NCBI GenBank assembly: GCA_017622815.1
Contig: JAGAQH010000012.1
Location: forward strand, 17,772-81,771
Length of the DNA stretch: 64,000 nucleotides
Direction of reading: 5' to 3'
DNA from: Bacteroidaceae bacterium
GTDB taxonomy: Bacteria > Bacteroidota > Bacteroidia > Bacteroidales > Bacteroidaceae
Every line of letters begins with the position of its first letter. Position 1 is the stretch's first letter. Positions 27,300 to 36,327 of this stretch are shown here, in pieces. The position numbers and the translations under genes are program-made. The notes beneath the pieces were generated by a model. It worked only from the letters and a program-made list of their open reading frames with translations. It was not told the DNA's origin and did not search any database.

Positions 27300-27878
27300 A
27301 TGAAAGATATGGAATTAGAAGAAATGCGTGCCCAGATAAACCTGCTCAAGGAGAAACTGGAAAAGCAGGGCATCGTCAACAGCCACCTCCTGCAACAATC
27401 CATGAAGACCAAGGTTAACCAGATACACCGCCAAGGCTGGAAGTCCGTGGCATGCGGCTTGGTTGCCATAGTAGCCTTTACCTTCAATTATATCATGGGA
27501 AGCCTCAGCCTGCCTTTCGTCATCGCCAGCATACTGCTGATGCTCTTCTGCATCATCGGCACCTGGCATAGCCACATGCCTTTGAACGACAAGGACCTGA
27601 TGGGACAGGACATCCACACCACCGCCCGTGCCTTCTCGCTTGTGAAAAGGCGCTACAACTTCTGGCTTCACTACATCACCCCCACCCTCACCATCCCCTG
27701 GATTCTATGGTTCTGCCACGATTTCATCCACTCCTCCAACATACCCCAGGAGTTTGCCAAACCTACGATGATAGCATTCTGCATATCGGCATGCATAGGA
27801 GGCCTGATCGGTTACATGTGGCACCGCAAGGTAGTGAATGCCTGCGATGAAGCGGTGAAGCAATTGGAAGACGTTTGA
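27300..27878 (+). CDS. Membrane protein paired with the ECF sigma factor (putative anti-sigma)
   Basis: 192 residues. An N-terminal cytoplasmic coiled-coil-like helix (MELEEMRAQINLLKEKLEKQ) is followed by four hydrophobic segments (about 48-65, 70-88, 125-142, 155-173) and a short basic tail. It has no zinc anti-sigma HxxxCxxC motif. Position directly after the sigma gene and membrane topology suggest an anti-sigma factor, similar in layout to the EcfO/Reo pair of Bacteroides fragilis; this is inference. It converges on the PrsW-type protease gene 41 bases away. ATG 27309 is an alternative start. Confidence 0.75.
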   Translation: MKDMELEEMRAQINLLKEKLEKQGIVNSHLLQQSMKTKVNQIHRQGWKSVACGLVAIVAFTFNYIMGSLSLPFVIASILLMLFCIIGTWHSHMPLNDKDLMGQDIHTTARAFSLVKRRYNFWLHYITPTLTIPWILWFCHDFIHSSNIPQEFAKPTMIAFCISACIGGLIGYMWHRKVVNACDEAVKQLEDV

Positions 27879-27919
27879 TCCGGATGCGGAAAAAGGAGAG
27901 TACAGACAGGGGGGAGGAT

Positions 27920-29158
27920 TCAGAACCTTATCTCTATGTTGCAATTACCTATCCCTTGCATAGCCACGGCCATGCCATCCTTGTCGGCACGCTTGCGGAA
28001 AAGGTCCAATGCGTTGGCATACCTCTCCTTGGCTTCCGAATAGCGCTTTTCCTGAAAATACACATCGGCCAGAAGGCAGAACACGCGGGCAAGGCTTATG
28101 TCTACCTGACGGTTGCTTCCCATGGCATAGTGCACATGGATGGCTTCCGAGAAAGCACGTTTGCCATCCTCGTTTCTGCCGGGGTCGGCAAGGTACATGG
28201 TGCCGAGGGTCGTGTACACTCTTGCCATCTCTGCCTTGTAGGAATGGTGCATCGTAGCGTCTGCATGGCGATATGTCTCCAGTGCCTCCAGATAGAGGTG
28301 TTCCGCCTTCTGCACATCGCCATGCTCACGACAGAAATCACCCATGGAGGCAAGGATGTTGGCCAGTTCTGGTTCGTAAATCTTCGGATTCTCCTTGGCA
28401 AGGCGGCGGAACTCGGCCAGACACTTGGCACGCTCCTCCTCAGATGCAAAGTCCACATCCCTGGCCAGATGCTCCTCTATCCTTCGTGCGGCATACTTCC
28501 ACATCTTGAAGCAGAAGACCAGGAAGGCTACAAACATCACCAAGACAAGACTCTTGGGCATTGTGCCTATGGAAAACAGCATCGTGTCGTAAAGTCCGTG
28601 AAGCAGTATGGGCACAAGCAAGACCATTGCACGGTTAGTGGAGTGGCGTTTGGAGTTGGGATAGAACTTCACCAACGAGTAATAGTAACCCATCATTATG
28701 CCAAAGCACAGATGACCCGGCACGGAAAATATGGCCCTCATTATTCCCACGCTGAGGAAGTTGTCCATATTCATGAAGAGATACCCTATGTTCTCGAAAG
28801 CGGCAAAGCCCAAGGACACACAGGCGGCATATACGATGCCATCAAACTTCTCGTCAAAATAAGGGTTGTTCCTCAGGAAAAACCACAGGACAACGAACTT
28901 GGCCACCTCCTCCGGAATGGCGGCTCCGAAGAAGGAGATGCGGAAGGCATCCATAACCGTTTTCACCTCTTGCGGGAATAACCCGATGGCGGCAAAGGGA
29001 CCGGACATTAAGGCAGACAGGAAACAAGACAGTACGCCCCAATAGAAAGCCTTGCGCAACTGTTCCTTGGGTTCTGGCTGCATGCTGTCCTTCTTGTACA
29101 TAATGTACATCAGGACCACAACCGGCAACATTGCCGTAGCAATGACAATAAGATTCAT
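27920..29158 (-). CDS. PrsW-type intramembrane metalloprotease with TPR tail
   Basis: 412 residues. The N-terminal PrsW domain (about 1-225) has seven or eight membrane segments with the family's motifs: EEVAKF (83-88), FENIGY (121-126), GH (148-149) and HGLYD (187-191), which supply zinc ligands and the catalytic Glu. The C-terminal third (about 250-400) is TPR-like (CREHGDVQKAEHLYLEALETYRHAD, KRYSEAKERYANALDLFRKRADKDG). In Bacillus, PrsW cuts the anti-sigma factor RsiW. Here it lies beside an ECF sigma/membrane-protein pair. It starts 52 bases after pyrC on the same strand, so it may be read from the pyrC operon. Confidence 0.9.
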   Translation of the reverse strand: MNLIVIATAMLPVVVLMYIMYKKDSMQPEPKEQLRKAFYWGVLSCFLSALMSGPFAAIGLFPQEVKTVMDAFRISFFGAAIPEEVAKFVVLWFFLRNNPYFDEKFDGIVYAACVSLGFAAFENIGYLFMNMDNFLSVGIMRAIFSVPGHLCFGIMMGYYYSLVKFYPNSKRHSTNRAMVLLVPILLHGLYDTMLFSIGTMPKSLVLVMFVAFLVFCFKMWKYAARRIEEHLARDVDFASEEERAKCLAEFRRLAKENPKIYEPELANILASMGDFCREHGDVQKAEHLYLEALETYRHADATMHHSYKAEMARVYTTLGTMYLADPGRNEDGKRAFSEAIHVHYAMGSNRQVDISLARVFCLLADVYFQEKRYSEAKERYANALDLFRKRADKDGMAVAMQGIGNCNIEIRF

Positions 29159-29210
29159 GGCAATCAGATTAAAGCATTAGATTATATTAAATGGCTTTCG
29201 TGACTGTCGC

Positions 29211-30530
29211 TCAGGCAAATGCAAGAGGCATACCATAGACATCCTCATGAACCTTGACACCGTCCCACACGCATTTGCCATTGACCCATGTGGACATCAC
29301 GCGCCAGTGCAGGGCATCGCCTTCGCGCGGTGACCATCCGCACTTGCTCAGCACATCTGACGGTGTAACGGTATATGGAACGTCGTCGCGACGTACAAGC
29401 ACCAGGTCGGCCATCATGCCCTCGCGGATGAAACCACGGTCCTGTATGCCGAAGAGGGTGGCGGGATTGTGGCACATGAGTTGCACCATCCTTTCCATGG
29501 ACAGGACACCCTCGTCCACCATTTCCAGCATGCTCACCAGCGAGAACTGGACCATGGGCATGCCACTGACGGCGGTACGCGCCCCACCCTGCTTCTCGCT
29601 GAGCAGATGTGGTGCATGGTCGGTGCCTATGCAGGTGATGCGTCCATCGGTAAGGCCGCGGCGCAAGGCCTCGCGGTCGCTCTCCGACTTGATAGCGGGA
29701 TTGCACTTGATGCGTCCGCGCAGACGGGCATAGTCCTGGTCGGTGTACAGAAGGTGCGCCACGCATGCCTCGCCTGTGATGTTGCCGCCAAGGAGCGCCA
29801 ACTCCCTTTCCGTGGAAATGTGCGCTATGTGCAGGCGTGCCCCGCTTGCCTTTGCCATTTCTGCCGCCAGGGCGGAACTCTGCCAGCATGCCTCGGCATC
29901 GCGTATTTCGGCATGGTGGGTTATGTCCGGGTCATCGCCGTACTTCTGCCTGGCCTCTGCCATGTTGGCGGTTATGCGTGCCGTGTCCTCGCAGTGGGTC
30001 ATGATGAGTTTCGGAGTCTTGGCAAAGAGTTCCTCCAGCATCTCGCGCTTGTCCACAAGCATGTTGCCCGTGCTGCTTCCCATGAAGAGTTTTACGGCAG
30101 GGTACTCTGTGGAGGGCATGGCCAGGATTTCATCAAGGTTGTCGTTGGTGGCACCGATGAAGAAGCCGTAGTTCACGTGCATGCGCTCCTTGGCCAGAGC
30201 CATGCGCTCGCGCCAACGCTCCACGGTGGTTGTCTGCGGAACCACGTTGGGCATGTCCAGCACTGATGTCACGCCACCTGCCGCCGCCGCCATGCTCTCC
30301 GTGTGCATATCCGCCTTGGCGGTCATGCCCGGCTCACGGAAATGCACGTGGTCATCTATCACACCTGGCAGAAGGTACATGCCCGTGGCATCCACCACCC
30401 GGCAACCGTCCTGAGGTTCTATCTCGCCACCAAGGACGATACGCTCTATCCTGCCCTCACATACCAACAAGGAGCCGACGTGCGACTCCCCATTGTTTAC
30501 TATCGTTGCATTGTTGATTATCGTCTTCAT
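29211..30530 (-). CDS. pyrC: Dihydroorotase
   Basis: 439 residues from ATG 30530. It closes carbamoyl aspartate to dihydroorotate in pyrimidine synthesis. Metal-binding DDHVHFREPG (about 60-69) and GTDHAPHL near the C-terminus are diagnostic of the amidohydrolase fold. The open frame continues upstream to 31019, but that part overlaps the GT2 gene in another frame and is rejected. The ATG overlaps the stop of the GT2 gene by four bases (ATGA), implying translational coupling. pyrB and pyrI lie 23 kb away. Confidence 0.95.
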   Translation of the reverse strand: MKTIINNATIVNNGESHVGSLLVCEGRIERIVLGGEIEPQDGCRVVDATGMYLLPGVIDDHVHFREPGMTAKADMHTESMAAAAGGVTSVLDMPNVVPQTTTVERWRERMALAKERMHVNYGFFIGATNDNLDEILAMPSTEYPAVKLFMGSSTGNMLVDKREMLEELFAKTPKLIMTHCEDTARITANMAEARQKYGDDPDITHHAEIRDAEACWQSSALAAEMAKASGARLHIAHISTERELALLGGNITGEACVAHLLYTDQDYARLRGRIKCNPAIKSESDREALRRGLTDGRITCIGTDHAPHLLSEKQGGARTAVSGMPMVQFSLVSMLEMVDEGVLSMERMVQLMCHNPATLFGIQDRGFIREGMMADLVLVRRDDVPYTVTPSDVLSKCGWSPREGDALHWRVMSTWVNGKCVWDGVKVHEDVYGMPLAFA

Positions 30531-31258
30531 GCCTTTCTTCTCTTGAAGTTGGTCATACGCAGTCTCATAACACCGAAAAGCGCCTCGCTGAATATGCCGC
30601 CCGACATCTTGCTTGTTCCCAACTCGCGGTTCACGAACACCACGGGCACCTCCTTTATCTTGAAGCCCAGGCGCAGAGCCGTGTACTTCATCTCTATCTG
30701 GAAGGCATAGCCCTTGAAGCGGACATCGTCCAGCGACATGGTTTCCAGCACCTTGCGTGTCCAGCACACGAAACCTGCGGTGGTGTCCCTGAGTTTTATG
30801 CCCAACACGGTGCGCACATAGGCAGAGGCATAGTAGGACATCAGCACACGGCCAATGGGCCAGTTTACCACGTTCACGCCGGTGATGTAGCGGCTTCCCA
30901 CGGAAACGTCGTACCCTTCGTCGTGGCATGCGGCATACAGGCGCGGCAGGTCGGCAGGTGCGTGGGAGAAGTCGGCATCCATCTCGAAGATGTACTCGTA
31001 GCCGTGCTCCAGCGCCCACTTGAAACCGCAGATATAGGCCGTGCCCAGACCCAGTTTGCCGGAACGCTCCACAATGTTCACGCGTCCCTTGAACTCGTCA
31101 GCCATCAGGCCCTTCACTATGGCGGCCGTTCCGTCTGGACTTCCATCGTCTATCACCAGCACGTCAAAGTCCTTTTCCAGGGATGTCACGGCACGTATGA
31201 TGGCCTCTATGTTTTCCTTCTCGTTATAGGTGGGGATGATAATTACGCTGTCGCTCAT
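30527..31258 (-). CDS. Polyprenyl-phosphate mannosyl/glycosyltransferase (Dpm1-like GT2)
   Basis: 243 residues, with the catalytic domain only and no membrane anchor. IIIPTYNEKENI at the N-terminus, VLVIDDGSPDGTA, and FEMDADFSHAP (DxD metal/nucleotide site) are typical of dolichol-phosphate mannose synthase. GTAYICGFKWALEHGYEYI and DTTAGFVCW fit too. It loads a sugar on a lipid carrier for protein or envelope glycosylation, such as Bacteroidales O-glycosylation; the sugar is not proven. It is first in an operon with pyrC, and has a TATCTTTG -7 element. Confidence 0.93.
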   Translation of the reverse strand: MSDSVIIIPTYNEKENIEAIIRAVTSLEKDFDVLVIDDGSPDGTAAIVKGLMADEFKGRVNIVERSGKLGLGTAYICGFKWALEHGYEYIFEMDADFSHAPADLPRLYAACHDEGYDVSVGSRYITGVNVVNWPIGRVLMSYYASAYVRTVLGIKLRDTTAGFVCWTRKVLETMSLDDVRFKGYAFQIEMKYTALRLGFKIKEVPVVFVNRELGTSKMSGGIFSEALFGVMRLRMTNFKRRKA

Positions 31259-31284
31259 GATATGTTTTAGGTTGTTTTCTCAAA

Positions 31285-31292
31285 CAAAGATA
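31285..31292 (-). promoter_or_regulatory. -7 element of the GT2-pyrC(-prsW) operon
   Basis: Minus-strand TATCTTTG, 26 bases upstream of the ATG at 31258. Confidence 0.65.
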
Positions 31293-31500
31293 CATTTTTT
31301 CTCTGTTACCCACAACTATTTTGCCCGCCAACACACGCAAACGATGTAATTTCATTGTCTTTGCACGGGAAAGCCATTGTAAACGACCAAAAACTATTGG
31401 TCAAATATGGTTTTAGGAGCAAACACAAGAAGTATGGAACAAGTCAGAAGCGTTTCAAAAGAACAAGTAACGATGGCTTTTGTTGCGACATGTTTTGCCC

Positions 31501-32119
31501 CTATTCTTCCATGCGCCTTACATACACCTTGCCGGCAAGGCGGCCGATTGAGGTGATGCCCGATGCCGCGTCTTTTTCGAACTCGCGCAGTTCCTTTACC
31601 GCCACCGTATGCGAAAGGCCGGTAAGTTCCATGTAGTGCTTCACTCTCATGGCACCATGTGACGATAGAAACTCCAAGGTCTTCCTTGGTAAATGGTGAA
31701 CGACGTAGCTTGCTTACACCGGCACGTTTCAGTTCGCATCGTTTGTCCACATTCACAATCAGTTTCTTGTCTGCCTGAAAGTTCACACCATCTATCCTCA
31801 GGCTCCGTGCATTCAGTTTGGGAGTCCCTTCCTCGAAAGAGTCCATCTCCTTATCCTCCACCAAACCAACAGTGGCCTTGAAAGTACCCATTTCGTCTAT
31901 CGTCACGGAGTAGCCCTCGGCCAGGAGTTCGGCCAAAGTATCGGTGGCATGCATGAGTACCCGTATAGCCTCTCCCCTGCTGATACCGGAATTATGACTG
32001 CTGATGCGGTCAACGAACTGATTGAAATCTATTTTCCGTTCTGTCTTCAAACGGTAATATGCTTTCTTCTCGCCCGTCTTGTGCAAATCGGGCAACTCCT
32101 GTTTAATGTATTTTGCCAT
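31501..32119 (-). pseudogene. HU-HIG family DNA-binding protein, +1 frameshift
   Basis: From ATG 32119, 147 codons (MAKYIKQELPDLHKTGEKKA ... LRRSPFTKED) match the Bacteroidales HU-HIG fold: an HU-like half with GEAIRVLMHATDTLAELL and GYSVTIDEMGTFKATVG. After Asp-147 the original frame gives non-family sequence. Skipping one C at 31678 restores a 58-residue ending (LEFLSSHGAMRVKHYMELTG ... GKVYVRRMEE) and a stop at 31501, exactly the C-terminal HIG domain expected. This is a decayed gene, an assembly error, or a product of +1 slippage at CTT-G. A -7 element lies 28 bases upstream and a 22-base repeat array lies beyond it. Confidence 0.88.
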
Positions 32120-32146
32120 ATGCTGAAACCTTTTTCTATACCGACA

Positions 32147-32154
32147 CAAAGATA
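32147..32154 (-). promoter_or_regulatory. -7 element of the HU-HIG gene
   Basis: Minus-strand TATCTTTG, with T-rich sequence about 19 bases upstream. It lies between the gene and the 22-base repeat array. Confidence 0.65.
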
Positions 32155-32192
32155 ATAAGAAAGGATAGAAAAAGCAAGAAAAGCATGATATA

Positions 32193-32302
32193 TTATATAA
32201 ATTCAATATTGGGGCGCATTAGACCAAAGGTTCAGTCTATATAGACTAAACATTGGGGCTATATAGTCCCAACGTTGGGTCTATATTATAAAACGTATAC
32301 TT
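32193..32302. repeat. Five-unit 22-base iteron-like array
   Basis: Five units at an exact 22-base period (starts 32193, 32215, 32237, 32259, 32281). The consensus begins CTATATAGACTAAACATTGG; the first and last units are more diverged. Unit 3 overlaps a perfect 14-base palindrome AGTCTATATAGACT (32234-32247). A 22-base period is two helical turns, so equivalent bases face one side of DNA, as in operators or iterons. It lies about 40 bases upstream of the HU-HIG -7 element. Confidence 0.85.
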
Positions 32303-32558
32303 CATTGATATATCTCGTAGTCTTTTACCCTTATCTACGGTTAATATCACATTTTGGTCCTTGTGTCACCATATGTGGAAGGATGAGGTCAGCTCACAAG
32401 CCACTCTGACCCTAATAGTTTTTCTGCCCTATATTTGATTGTTTCATAAAAAAAACGTTTCTTTGTGTAAGGAAAGGCGCTCTTCCCATGCCCAGAAACG
32501 AAGGCATAAACAACATAACAGCACCCCCTAACAAACGAAATATAATCAAACCACTACA
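32303..32558. other. Upstream region of the GH20-GH97 pair
   Basis: 256 bases with no gene. TTTCTTTGTG near 32458-32467 is a loose -7-like sequence. Nothing else recognised. Confidence 0.4.
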
Positions 32559-34097
32559 ATGATATTAAAAAAAATCACTCTCATTACGGCATGTGCATGC
32601 ACGTTGCTTTTGACTGCCTGCGGTGTAAAAGACAGTTTGCCACAACCCGAACCTGCTGACTTGATTCCGGCTCCTGTTGAACTTACCGTACGCTCCGGAA
32701 GCGTTTGTTCACACAAATTGGAAACCCTGCCCCAAAAGGTGATAATCTCGGAGAAAGCTCTCCTCAACAGACTGAATGGCAAGACACTTACCGACTGGCA
32801 ACTAAAGTCGGCATATTGGATGGAGATAGGGAAAAGAAAGGTGAAGATAGAGGCTGCTGACGAGCAAGGTGTGTTCTATGCCCGACAGTCGCTTAGGATG
32901 ATGGCAGCCTTGGACAGTGCCGTCAGTTGCTGCACCATTCTGGACTGGCCCAGATTCCAGTATCGAGGTGTTATGCTGGACGAGAGCCGTCATTACCAGG
33001 GAAAGGAATTCCTGCTGAAACAATTGGAGATGATGGCTCTGCTCAAACTGAATCGTTTCCATTTCCATCTGGTGGACAATCCGGGATGGCGTATGCAGAT
33101 TGATGCCTATCCGCACCTTACCCAGCTTACGGCCTGGCGGCCCGTGGCCTATTTCTGGGATTGGGAGGTGAATGCCATCGGAGGTGACTTTGTGGAAGAA
33201 GGAACGCCCAATGCCTATGGTGGCTACTATACAAAAAAAGACATTGCCGAGATTCTGGCCTTTGCCCATGAACGACACATAGAGGTTATTCCCGAGATAG
33301 AGATGCCCGGACACAACTATGAGACCCGTGCAGCCTATCCCGAACTGGCATGCAGTCTACCCGATGGCGGCCCGAGCAAGCGCGAGCTTTGTCCGGGAAA
33401 GGAAAGCACATATAAGTTTCTGGAAAACGTCCTTATAGAAGTCTTTGACGTGTTCCCAAGCCAATATATCCACATCGGCGGAGACGAAGCAGGAAAGAAA
33501 AGTTGGGAAACCTGTCCCGACTGCCAGGCACGCATGAAGTCAGAAGGCCTAAAAAACGTAGAAGAACTTCAGAGCTACATGATTCGTCGCATGGAAAGCT
33601 TTGCCCACAAGCATGGGAAGCGCATCATCGGTTGGGACGAAATACTGGAAGGCGGACTGGCACCCGACGCTACAGTAATGTCATGGCGAGGAACCGAAGG
33701 TGGCCTGAAGGCCATTTCCCAGGGTCACGATGTCATCTTCACTCCCTCGCATTTCTGCTATCTCGACTTTCACCAGGATTCCACACAATATCGGCCGGTA
33801 GGTCGCCATCTACCCTTGGAAAAGGTTTATTCCTTCGACCCCATGGTGGAAGGTATATCCAAGGCTGATGCCCATCATGTGCTGGGCATACAGGGCAACC
33901 TCTGGACCGAATGGGTAATGGAACCATGGCATGCCGAAATGATGCTCTACCCCCGTGTGTTTGCCATCGCCGAAACTGGATGGACACCAGCAGAAAAGAA
34001 AGACTGGCCCACCTTTGAACGACGTGCCTCAATCCTCTCAAAGGTGGCACACGATTGGGGATACAATGTATTTGTAAAGCCCATCCCCCATAAATGA
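32559..34097 (+). CDS. Beta-N-acetylhexosaminidase (GH20) lipoprotein, second copy
   Basis: 512 residues. Lipobox LLTAC (Cys 21). N-terminal GH20b domain (about 30-130), then catalytic domain to the end: HFHLVDNPGW, IPEIEMPGH, and HIGGDEAGK with catalytic Asp-Glu at 309-310, SWRGTEGG and NLWTEWV. It lacks the C-terminal modules of the 7.7-kb enzyme, so the two may act on different glycans or in different places. It is cotranscribed with a GH97 enzyme 60 bases downstream, suggesting work on a glycan with both hexosamine and an alpha-linked hexose. Confidence 0.95.
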   Translation: MILKKITLITACACTLLLTACGVKDSLPQPEPADLIPAPVELTVRSGSVCSHKLETLPQKVIISEKALLNRLNGKTLTDWQLKSAYWMEIGKRKVKIEAADEQGVFYARQSLRMMAALDSAVSCCTILDWPRFQYRGVMLDESRHYQGKEFLLKQLEMMALLKLNRFHFHLVDNPGWRMQIDAYPHLTQLTAWRPVAYFWDWEVNAIGGDFVEEGTPNAYGGYYTKKDIAEILAFAHERHIEVIPEIEMPGHNYETRAAYPELACSLPDGGPSKRELCPGKESTYKFLENVLIEVFDVFPSQYIHIGGDEAGKKSWETCPDCQARMKSEGLKNVEELQSYMIRRMESFAHKHGKRIIGWDEILEGGLAPDATVMSWRGTEGGLKAISQGHDVIFTPSHFCYLDFHQDSTQYRPVGRHLPLEKVYSFDPMVEGISKADAHHVLGIQGNLWTEWVMEPWHAEMMLYPRVFAIAETGWTPAEKKDWPTFERRASILSKVAHDWGYNVFVKPIPHK

Positions 34098-34157
34098 GTG
34101 GTACAACATATCATATAAAACAACAAGAAAAACAACAACATACGAAACCTAAAACAA

Positions 34158-36104
34158 ATGAAAACATCAAGAACCTTATCTCTCATTCTGATGGTTGTAG
34201 CCTGCCTCTCTGCTTATGCCCAGAAGGTGGTGACTGCCAAGAGTCCCGACGGACAAACTGCAGTGAAAGTCACACTCTCGGACCGTATCTATTACGACGT
34301 GGAAAGCCACAACGAAACACTATTGAAGCAAAGTGTGATTGGCATGCAACTGCGCGACAAAACATTGGGAGCCCAACCTGTTTTGAAGAAGAAAAGCGTG
34401 CGTACCGTAAAGGAAATCATCAAGCCTCTCTTCCCTCTAAAATATAGTGAGGTGGAGAACAACTACACTTTGCTCACACTGAACATGAAGGGCGGATATG
34501 CCGTAGAGTTCCGCCTCTACAATGATGGAGTGGCATGGCGCATGAAGACATCGCTCCCAGGCGAGATCGAGGTAATGCAGGAGAACACGCTGTTCCAGTT
34601 GGCAGACAACAGTACCCTTGTGTTGCAGCAGCCTGGTGGCTTCAAGACAAGTTGCGAGGAGAGTTACTCCATCGTTAAAAGCAACGAATGGAAGGCCAGC
34701 GACAGAATGTCAGAACTGCCCGTACTGATTATGGGAAAGAGCCAGAAGATTTTGCTGAGCGAGTTCGACCTTGTCAGCTATCCCGGCCTTTTCCTGAAAG
34801 GTAATGCCGACAACAGCCTTTCAGCAATCCAACCCAAGAATCCCCTTGAATACGAGGACCATGGAGACCGTAGCCACCGCATTCTGAAGGAAGCGGACTA
34901 CATTGCCAAGACAAACGGCACACGCACCTTCCCCTGGCGTTATATGCTGATTACCCGCGAAGACGGCCGATTGGCAGAAAACACCATGCCCACACGTCTG
35001 GCACCAAAATGCGAGATTGAGGATGTAAGCTGGATCAAGCCTGGCCAGACCTGCTGGGATTGGCTTAACGGTATCCCCTATGGTCCCGATGTGACCTTCG
35101 AGGGTGGCATAAACCTGGAAACCTATAAGTATTTTGTGGACTTTGCCTCACGCAATGGCGTACCATACATCATCATGGACGAGGGGTGGGCACTGAACAC
35201 ACGCGACCCATTCAAGACCAATCCCAAGGTGAACCTGCCCGAACTTATCCGCTACGGAAAGGAAAAGAACGTGGGCATCTGGGTGTGGTTGCCATGGCTT
35301 AGCGTAGAACATAACATGGATCTTTTCGAAACATTTGAAAAGTGGGGAATAGCAGGTGTCAAGATCGACTTTATGGACCGTCAGGACCAGTGGATGATAG
35401 ACTACTATGACCGTGTGGCCAAGGAAGCGGCCGAGCACCACATAATGATTGATTTCCACGGAGCATTCCATCCCAGTGGCCTTGACTACCGTTACCCCAA
35501 TGTGCTGACTTATGAAGGTGTGCGCGGAATGGAGTTCAATGGACATTGCAAGCCGGTCAACAGCATATGGTTGCCCTTCATTCGTGGTGCAGTAGGCCCT
35601 ATGGACTTTACACCAGGTTCCATGATTTGCTATCAGCCGGAGAACCACCATGGCAACCGTCCCTTCTGTGCAGGTGTGGGGACCAAGGCCTATCATATGG
35701 CCGTATTTGTTCTGTTTGAAAGCAACCTGCAAATGCTGATGGACAACCCCTGTCGCTATGACAAGTGGCCCGACTGCCGCGACTTCCTTACCAGTATTCC
35801 TGTAAACTGGGACGAGACCCGTGTGCTGGCTGCCGAGGCCGGACAGTATATTGTCATGGCAAAGCGTAGGGGCGACAAGTGGTTCATCGGTGGCATTACC
35901 AACGACAAACCACGCGAGCTGGACGTTACGCTCAGCATCCTTACAGAAGGAAAGAACATGCAGATGACCTCGTTTGTGGATGGTGTGAATGCCAACCGCA
36001 TGGCAATGGATTACCGCATGGAAAAGACTTCTGTAAACAAGAACACCAAACTCCATATCAAAATGGCCCGCAATGGTGGCTTTGCGGCTGTGATTGGAGA
36101 ATAA
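34158..36104 (+). CDS. GH97 alpha-galactosidase or alpha-glucosidase
   Basis: 648 residues. Signal peptide MKTSRTLSLILMVVACLSAYA, no lipobox (periplasmic). An N-terminal beta-sandwich (about 23-290) is followed by the catalytic barrel with CWDWLNG, YIIMDEGWA, GVKIDFMDRQDQWM, DFHGAFHPSGLDYRYPNVLTYEGVRGMEFN and a C-terminal beta domain. GH97 contains inverting alpha-glucosidases (SusB) and retaining alpha-galactosidases. The Asp in KIDFMDR is a candidate nucleophile of the retaining type, favouring alpha-galactosidase, but this needs alignment. It is second in the operon with GH20 and ends at a good terminator. Confidence 0.92.
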   Translation: MKTSRTLSLILMVVACLSAYAQKVVTAKSPDGQTAVKVTLSDRIYYDVESHNETLLKQSVIGMQLRDKTLGAQPVLKKKSVRTVKEIIKPLFPLKYSEVENNYTLLTLNMKGGYAVEFRLYNDGVAWRMKTSLPGEIEVMQENTLFQLADNSTLVLQQPGGFKTSCEESYSIVKSNEWKASDRMSELPVLIMGKSQKILLSEFDLVSYPGLFLKGNADNSLSAIQPKNPLEYEDHGDRSHRILKEADYIAKTNGTRTFPWRYMLITREDGRLAENTMPTRLAPKCEIEDVSWIKPGQTCWDWLNGIPYGPDVTFEGGINLETYKYFVDFASRNGVPYIIMDEGWALNTRDPFKTNPKVNLPELIRYGKEKNVGIWVWLPWLSVEHNMDLFETFEKWGIAGVKIDFMDRQDQWMIDYYDRVAKEAAEHHIMIDFHGAFHPSGLDYRYPNVLTYEGVRGMEFNGHCKPVNSIWLPFIRGAVGPMDFTPGSMICYQPENHHGNRPFCAGVGTKAYHMAVFVLFESNLQMLMDNPCRYDKWPDCRDFLTSIPVNWDETRVLAAEAGQYIVMAKRRGDKWFIGGITNDKPRELDVTLSILTEGKNMQMTSFVDGVNANRMAMDYRMEKTSVNKNTKLHIKMARNGGFAAVIGE

Positions 36105-36131
36105 CAGGAAACAGAGGGAACAATGTAACAA

Positions 36132-36169
36132 GGGAAAGCGGTATGAGATATATCGCTTTCCCCTTTTTT
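36132..36169 (+). terminator. Terminator of the GH20-GH97 operon
   Basis: GGGAAAGCG (36132-36140) pairs with CGCTTTCCC (36154-36162), followed by CTTTTTT. Confidence 0.9.
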
Positions 36170-36204
36170 CTATAATGGCGGGAGCATATTCCAAATGTTT
36201 TTTG

Positions 36205-36212
36205 TATTTTTG
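36205..36212 (+). promoter_or_regulatory. Candidate -7 element of mfd
   Basis: TATTTTTG, about 115 bases upstream of the mfd start. The long leader makes this less certain. Confidence 0.4.
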
Positions 36213-36327
36213 TCTTTTGATAGCATATGACCACATAACTGACAAGGCACCGACATCAACTATATAAGATAAAAAGACAAATGACTGATGGCCCATATGT
36301 GTAACATCTAAGTGTGAACCCGAATTT

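Noticed and set aside
30531-31019. N-terminal extension of pyrC upstream of 30530
   Set aside because: It overlaps the GT2 gene in another frame; the dihydroorotase fold starts at MKTIINNATI, and the ATGA overlap with the GT2 stop is a typical coupling.
31394-31500. Original-frame ending of the HU-HIG open frame
   Set aside because: The residues after codon 147 in that frame do not resemble the family, whereas the +1 frame does and stops at 31501.
32193-32302. CRISPR array or plasmid origin
   Set aside because: The 22-base units are contiguous with no spacers, and no replication initiator gene is present; only the neutral description iteron-like is kept.
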